This document shows positions 6,282 to 9,605 of a stretch of DNA of 9,605 bases, in pieces; positions within the stretch are counted from its first letter, which is position 1; the number at the start of each line of letters is the position of its first letter. Made by a program: the position numbers and the translations under genes. The stretch is taken from the NCBI GenBank assembly GCA_964371695.1, contig CAYJOG010000069.1:1-9605 (forward strand), read 5' to 3'. The notes beneath the pieces were generated by a model. That model was not told the DNA's origin. It worked only from the letters and a program-made list of their open reading frames with translations, and made no database searches. The DNA comes from CAYJOG01 sp964371695 [NCBI: uncultured bacterium]. Lineage in GTDB: Bacteria > CAYJOG01.

Positions 6282-7103
6282 GGGGCTGAGTTGGGTCATA
6301 AAACTGGCGGTGGAGGCGCTCAGGGACTTGATCCAGGCGGGGTCACGTTTTTGCACCGCCTGAAACTCGGTGTCGTAGGCATAGGGGATGTTGGGAAAGT
6401 CCGTGCCGAAAAGGATTTTTTCCGGGCAGGCTTCCAGCGCGGCGAAACGCTCCGGCCCCGCCATGAGGAAATCCCCCACCGCCATGGCCGTGTCGGCGTA
6501 GAGGTTCGGATAATCCTTCAGAAGCGGAATCAGGCCCTGAAACTCCCCCGCCCCCAGGTGGGGCACCACTATTTTCAGGTCGCCAAAACGCTTCAGCACA
6601 GGTTCCAGACGATGCAGACCGCTCACCGCGTCGGTGTCCACCCTATAAGCAGGCGAGCGGGGCTCCGTGCCACAATGAAAAAGAATGGCCTTGCCCGCAG
6701 CCTGGGCCACTTCGTATAAAGGAAAGAAACGTTCATCGTCCGGCGCGGCCCCCTGCACGTGGGCGTGCAGCTTCACCCCCGCAAAACCCGGCTGGCCCAG
6801 CAGCGCCTCGGCCCGCTGGGCAGGGTTTTCGTCGTCCTGGTGAAACGCGCCGAAATAAAGATGCTGGGGATATTTCTGCATCAGGGCGCGGGTCCACTGG
6901 TTGAGCCAGTCGGCCATGCCGGGTTTGTGGGCATAGTTCAGCACCATGGCCCGCTCCACCCCCTGTTTTTCCAGAAACCCCAGCACATCGTCGGCATACC
7001 AGGGATATTCGATTTCCCAGGCGTGGGCGCGAAACCACCGCCAGAGGGCCTCAAACACCTCTGGCGGAAAACAATGCACGTGGCTGTCAAAGGGAATCAG
7101 CAT
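6276..7103 (-). CDS. Amidohydrolase-2 family metal-dependent hydrolase (TIM barrel)
   Basis: This 275-residue cytoplasmic enzyme belongs to the amidohydrolase superfamily, related to the ACMS decarboxylase/4-oxalomesaconate hydratase type. It begins with the metal-binding HxH in DSHVH (His8, His10). The other expected ligands are visible: Lys111 in GVKLHAH, His143 in LFHCGT, His182 in VPHLG and Asp235 in FGTDFPN, in the correct order along a barrel of normal length. The substrate cannot be told: members hydrolyse or decarboxylate many cyclic or aromatic acids. The ATG at 7103 is chosen because the HxH motif follows at once, as usual; no clear Shine-Dalgarno precedes it. It lies on the same strand as the respiratory operon but 144 nt upstream, so co-transcription is uncertain. 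It is divergent to bioB. No pathway partner is visible. Confidence 0.85.
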   Translation of the reverse strand: MLIPFDSHVHCFPPEVFEALWRWFRAHAWEIEYPWYADDVLGFLEKQGVERAMVLNYAHKPGMADWLNQWTRALMQKYPQHLYFGAFHQDDENPAQRAEALLGQPGFAGVKLHAHVQGAAPDDERFFPLYEVAQAAGKAILFHCGTEPRSPAYRVDTDAVSGLHRLEPVLKRFGDLKIVVPHLGAGEFQGLIPLLKDYPNLYADTAMAVGDFLMAGPERFAALEACPEKILFGTDFPNIPYAYDTEFQAVQKRDPAWIKSLSASTASFMTQLSPV

Positions 7104-7201
7104 GGGTTTCAGATTAACGCAAGCCTGTGGCCAAGGACTGGAAGCAAAAAGCTGGAAGGTGGAAAAGAAAAAAATTTACTGTCCGCCGTCATTAACCCGT
7201 T

Positions 7202-7221
7202 GGGGGGGATTACGGGGGGGG
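7202..7221 (+). repeat. Paired G7 and G8 homopolymer runs
   Basis: Seven G (7202-7208) and eight G (7214-7221) are separated by only ATTAC. Each run can supply two GGG tracts, so an intramolecular G-quadruplex is sterically conceivable on the plus strand. Such runs are also prone to slipped-strand length change and to sequencing error. Confidence 0.6.
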
Positions 7222-7235
7222 CTTTTTCCTTTTCC

Positions 7236-7263
7236 AACCGCAAACCGACAACCGCCAACCGCC
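7236..7263 (+). repeat. Four AACCGNN tandem heptamers
   Basis: AACCG begins at 7236, 7243, 7250 and 7257, an exact 7-bp period. The two variable bases are CA, AC, CC and CC. The array ends about 10 bp upstream of the putative bioB -35 element, a suitable place for a repeat-binding activator, but it may equally be a simple-sequence repeat. Confidence 0.6.
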
Positions 7264-7272
7264 TCTCCCTGC

Positions 7273-7301
7273 TTCCGACTTCCATTTTTTGCCGATACAC
7301 T
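7273..7301 (+). promoter_or_regulatory. Candidate bioB promoter, very short leader
   Basis: TTCCGA (7273-7278) and TACACT (7296-7301) are separated by exactly 17 bp. They match the sigma-70 consensus at three and four of six positions. Transcription would begin around 7308, only a few bases before the bioB ATG at 7312. This fits the absence of any Shine-Dalgarno there and hints at a nearly leaderless mRNA. The match is weak and alternatives are possible. Confidence 0.3.
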
Positions 7302-7311
7302 CCCCCGCCTG

Positions 7312-8328
7312 ATGACGCACGGGAACACACAACTGGTTCTGGACCGGCTGAGGCAGCAGGGTCTGGACAATGAAACCCCCTCGAGAGAGGACCTGCTGGC
7401 GGTGCTGGCGCTGGAACAGACCCACTTCCCGGCCCTGCTTTCTGCCGCCAGCGCCGTGCGGCAGCACCACCACGGCCTGGACGTGAAAGTGCATGTGCTG
7501 AGCAACGCCAAAAGCGGTGCGTGCCCCGAAGACTGTGGTTTTTGCAGCCAGAGCGCCCACCACAACAGCGACATTCCCCTTTATCGCCTGAAAACAGTAG
7601 ACCAGTTGGTGGCCGAGGCCAAAGAGGCCCATCAGGCCGGGGCCTTCAAGTTCTGCATGGTCACCGCCACCCGCCAACCCCACGAAAAAGACCTGGAAAC
7701 CTTTACCGAGGCGGCGCGGCGCATCAAGGCCGAGGTGCCCATCACACTGTGCGCCAGCCTGGGGTTTCTCACCGCCGAAAAAGCCCGTGCGCTGAAAGAA
7801 GCCGGTATCGACCGCTACAACCACAACCTGGAAACCAGCCGGGAGAACTTTCCCACCGTGGTGCGCACCCATGGTTTTGACGACCGGGTGAACACGGTGA
7901 AAACCGCCCGCGACGCAGGCATGGAAGCCTGCTGCGGCCTGATTGTGGGCCTGGGCGAAGACCACGCGGGGCGGGTGGAACTGGCGCTCACCCTGCGGGA
8001 GCTGGGGGTGGAGTCGGCGCCCGTGAACTTCCTCAACAGCCGCCCCGGCACCCCGCTGGAACACCTGCCCAATCCCACCCCCTGGGAGTCGTTCAAAACC
8101 CTCGCCATGTGCCGGTTTGCCCTACCAGATCGCGACCTGCGGGCCGCCGGAGGCCGTGAAGTGTGCCTGAAACACCTGCAGGCCCCCGCCATGTTTGTGG
8201 CCAACAGCCTGTTTGCGGGGGGATACCTCACCACCGGCGGCCTGGCCCCCGACGACACCCTGGTCATGCTTCAGGAACTGGGCATGAACATCATTCAGGC
8301 CGAACCAGTGCCCATGATGATGGCCTGA
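7312..8328 (+). CDS. bioB: Biotin synthase, radical SAM enzyme
   Basis: This 338-residue protein inserts sulfur into dethiobiotin, the last step of biotin synthesis. The radical-SAM [4Fe-4S] motif is C71-PED-C75-GF-C78, followed by QSAHHNSDI, typical of BioB. The expected ligands of the sacrificial [2Fe-2S] cluster are present: Cys115 (FKFCMV), Cys147 (LCASLG), Cys207 (ACCGLIVGLGE) and Arg277 (RAAGGRE). YNHNLETS (169-176) and the C-terminal FAGGYLTTGG (301-310) are further signatures. Length matches the family (about 320-350). The ATG at 7312 is the only start near the conserved region, though no Shine-Dalgarno is seen (CCCCCGCCTG precedes it). No other biotin genes are in the window, so bioB stands alone here. 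It is divergent to the amidohydrolase and convergent with the CorC-like gene, with 7 nt between stops. The enzyme looks intact. Confidence 0.96.
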   Translation: MTHGNTQLVLDRLRQQGLDNETPSREDLLAVLALEQTHFPALLSAASAVRQHHHGLDVKVHVLSNAKSGACPEDCGFCSQSAHHNSDIPLYRLKTVDQLVAEAKEAHQAGAFKFCMVTATRQPHEKDLETFTEAARRIKAEVPITLCASLGFLTAEKARALKEAGIDRYNHNLETSRENFPTVVRTHGFDDRVNTVKTARDAGMEACCGLIVGLGEDHAGRVELALTLRELGVESAPVNFLNSRPGTPLEHLPNPTPWESFKTLAMCRFALPDRDLRAAGGREVCLKHLQAPAMFVANSLFAGGYLTTGGLAPDDTLVMLQELGMNIIQAEPVPMMMA

Positions 8329-8335
8329 CCGGTCC

Positions 8336-9605
8336 TTACCCGGTGCCATCCTTCAGCATCAGCAGCCGCTGGATGCGTTGGCGCGCCACGCTTTCCACCA
8401 CAAACCGGTAACCGCCTTCGGTGTATTCCTCACCCGGCGCGGGCAGGTGGCCGATGCGCCCGCTGAGCCAGCCCCCCACGGTGTCGTAATCCTCCAGGTC
8501 TTCTTCTTTCACCAGATCACACTGGGTGGCGAAAGTCTCCAGCGGAAACACGGCCTGAAACCGCACCTGCCCCCCCGCCAGTTTCACCATGCGGGGTTTC
8601 ACCACGTCGTGTTCGTCAAAAATCTCGCCCACGATTTCTTCCAGCACGTCTTCCAGCGTCAGCAGCCCCACGGTGCCGCCATATTCATCCACCACCACAG
8701 CCAGTTGCAGATTGCGGTTGCGAAACTCCTTCAGCAGGTCCAGCACCTTTTTGGTTTCGGGAATCAGGTAGACGCCCCGGCGCATGATCTGGCTCACGGG
8801 ATTATCCAGGTCCAGGTTTTTTTCACCCAGCAGGTCTTTGGCATAAAGCACACCCACCATGTGGTCAATTGTGTCCTGCACAACCGGCAGACGGGAGACG
8901 CCGTGTTCGGTAAACAACGCCACGGCCCGGCGCAGGGGCATGTCCGCCGCCACGGTGCGCATGTTGATGCGCGGCACCATGATGTCTTCGGCCTCTACCT
9001 CGCTGGAGGCAAAAATGTTTTTGAGCACCTTCACGTCCTGCTCGGCAAAGCTGCCCTCGCGGTGGCCCATTTCCATCATGTGAATCAGGTCTTCTTCGCT
9101 CACCAAACTGGCCTCGCTGAACATGGCGTGCCCGCCTTTGCCCATGAGCAGGCGCGGGATGGCCACGATGGGCGTGATGGGCCAGCGCAGCAGGGCCACC
9201 AGCCGGTTCACCAGCCGCCCGACCCGCCGCAGCAGGCGCTCAAAGTGATAGGTGCCATACATCTTGGGCATGAGTTCCAGAATCAGGAACGCCCCCAGGG
9301 CAATGACAAGGGTGATGAGCAGGGTGGCAAGCCCCTCGCCCCTTTCGCCTGACGTGCGCAGGTTGCCGATCACCGTGTAATGCACCAGCAGCGCCGCACC
9401 AAAAGAGCTGACCAGCATGTGCGCCAGGGTGTTCATGCCAAGCAGGGTGGCGTAGAGATGCTCCGGGTTTTCCTTGAGCTTGCGCAGAGGCGTCCACAGT
9501 TGAGGCTCCTGGGTCTCATGTTTGAGCAAACGCCCCATGCTCACGTTGATGAAGGCGCTTTCGGCGGCGCTGGCAAAAATGGACATGACCACACCAGCCC
9601 AAAAC
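8336..9605 (-). CDS. CNNM/CorC-HlyC family membrane protein (DUF21-CBS-CBS-CorC_HlyC), 5' end outside window
   Basis: The reading frame stays open to the window edge, so the true N-terminus lies beyond 9605. A GTG at 9592 falls inside the first membrane helix and is unlikely to be the start. Residue numbers here count from that GTG. The DUF21 membrane domain shows ASAAESAF (7-14), helices at about 47-70 and 88-108, and the conserved ELMPK (106-110; normally E-x-x-PK). The CBS pair (about 200-325) has the hallmarks DIMVPR (203-208), VVDEYGGTVGLLTLEDV (300-316) and EEIVGEIFDE. The CorC_HlyC transporter-associated domain (about 335-415) follows, with DYDTVGGW (368-375). Family members are linked to Mg2+/Co2+ homeostasis; the older haemolysin name is historical. 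The TAA stop lies 7 nt from the bioB stop in convergent orientation. Identity is firm; the transported ion is not shown by the sequence. Confidence 0.93.
   Translation of the reverse strand, partial: FWAGVVMSIFASAAESAFINVSMGRLLKHETQEPQLWTPLRKLKENPEHLYATLLGMNTLAHMLVSSFGAALLVHYTVIGNLRTSGERGEGLATLLITLVIALGAFLILELMPKMYGTYHFERLLRRVGRLVNRLVALLRWPITPIVAIPRLLMGKGGHAMFSEASLVSEEDLIHMMEMGHREGSFAEQDVKVLKNIFASSEVEAEDIMVPRINMRTVAADMPLRRAVALFTEHGVSRLPVVQDTIDHMVGVLYAKDLLGEKNLDLDNPVSQIMRRGVYLIPETKKVLDLLKEFRNRNLQLAVVVDEYGGTVGLLTLEDVLEEIVGEIFDEHDVVKPRMVKLAGGQVRFQAVFPLETFATQCDLVKEEDLEDYDTVGGWLSGRIGHLPAPGEEYTEGGYRFVVESVARQRIQRLLMLKDGTG

Larger units (their letters stand above)
7144..7292. repeat. Nested imperfect inverted repeats
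   Basis: The outer arms are GCAAAAAGCTGGAAG (7144-7158) and CTTCCATTTTTTGC (7279-7292). They are complementary except for a short bulge. The inner arms are GGTGGAAAAGAAAAA (7158-7172) and TTTTTCCTTTTCCAACC (7223-7239), complementary with two single-base bulges. Together they could extrude as one long imperfect hairpin with the G-runs in the loop. Simple purine/pyrimidine composition makes some complementarity likely by chance, so biological meaning is uncertain. Confidence 0.45.
7104..7311. promoter_or_regulatory. Divergent intergenic region between amidohydrolase and bioB
   Basis: This 208-bp non-coding stretch must hold the start signals of both divergent genes. It contains nested imperfect inverted repeats, two long G-runs and four AACCG units at exact 7-bp spacing, each listed separately. 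Its composition differs sharply from the flanking genes, with homopurine and homopyrimidine blocks. No convincing -35/-10 pair was found for the amidohydrolase; TAATCT near 7113-7118 on the minus strand is the best -10-like site. No open reading frame here looks genuine. Confidence 0.6.

Noticed and set aside
6946-7311. Possible N-terminal extension of bioB by open frame upstream of 7312
   Set aside because: The extension would overlap the amidohydrolase gene and the repeat-rich intergenic region, and BioB family length fits the ATG at 7312.
8325-8340. Terminator between the convergent bioB and CorC-like genes
   Set aside because: Only 7 nt separate the stop codons and no hairpin with a T-run is visible; any terminator must lie within the opposing gene.
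8378-9352. Long plus-strand open frame antisense to the CorC-like gene
   Set aside because: It is His/Gln-rich with no domain signal; the minus strand encodes diagnostic CBS and CorC_HlyC motifs.

Overview
The window is GC-rich, gene-dense bacterial chromosomal DNA with eight protein-coding genes. No RNA genes, insertion sequences, CRISPR arrays or integrase signatures were seen. Its centrepiece is a five-gene minus-strand cluster (about 6131 to 152) for a quinol:cytochrome c oxidoreductase of the Rieske/cytochrome b class. The mix of a fused b6-like cytochrome b with an APWY Qo motif, multihaem c-type cytochromes and an attached FAD/iron-sulfur oxidoreductase fits an anaerobic or metabolically versatile respiratory bacterium. 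From memory, comparable clusters occur in Planctomycetes/Verrucomicrobia, Acidobacteria, Nitrospirae and deltaproteobacterial-type lineages. The phylum cannot be fixed from this window alone.

Layout, left to right. Positions 1-151 hold no gene: there is a GC-rich palindromic repeat at 4-60 and a good intrinsic terminator (81-110, minus strand) that ends the respiratory operon. Minus-strand genes in transcription order are: an amidohydrolase-2 family protein (7103-6276); after 144 nt, an FAD/NAD(P)-binding oxidoreductase with N-terminal GltD-like and C-terminal ferredoxin-like clusters (6131-4251); a Tat-exported Rieske protein (4232-3702); a fused cytochrome b (3666-2311); a membrane-anchored pentahaem cytochrome c (2265-757); and a monohaem lipoprotein cytochrome c (742-152). 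The last five are separated by only 14-45 nt and most have a visible Shine-Dalgarno sequence, so they are almost certainly one operon.

A structured 208-bp divergent intergenic region (7104-7311) separates the amidohydrolase from plus-strand bioB (biotin synthase, 7312-8328). bioB converges, with only 7 nt between stop codons, on a minus-strand CNNM/CorC-HlyC-type membrane protein (8336 to beyond 9605) whose N-terminus is cut by the window edge.

Proposed joint function (inference): the flavoprotein exchanges electrons between NAD(P)H or ferredoxin and the quinone/cytochrome b module on the cytoplasmic side. The Rieske centre and six c-type haems carry electrons outward on the other face. The amidohydrolase, bioB and CorC-like genes look like ordinary neighbours unrelated to this complex. 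The most noteworthy points are the flavoprotein-coupled bc complex, its unusual Qo and haem-ci site residues, the enlarged Rieske cluster-binding loop, and the repeat-rich divergent region upstream of bioB.
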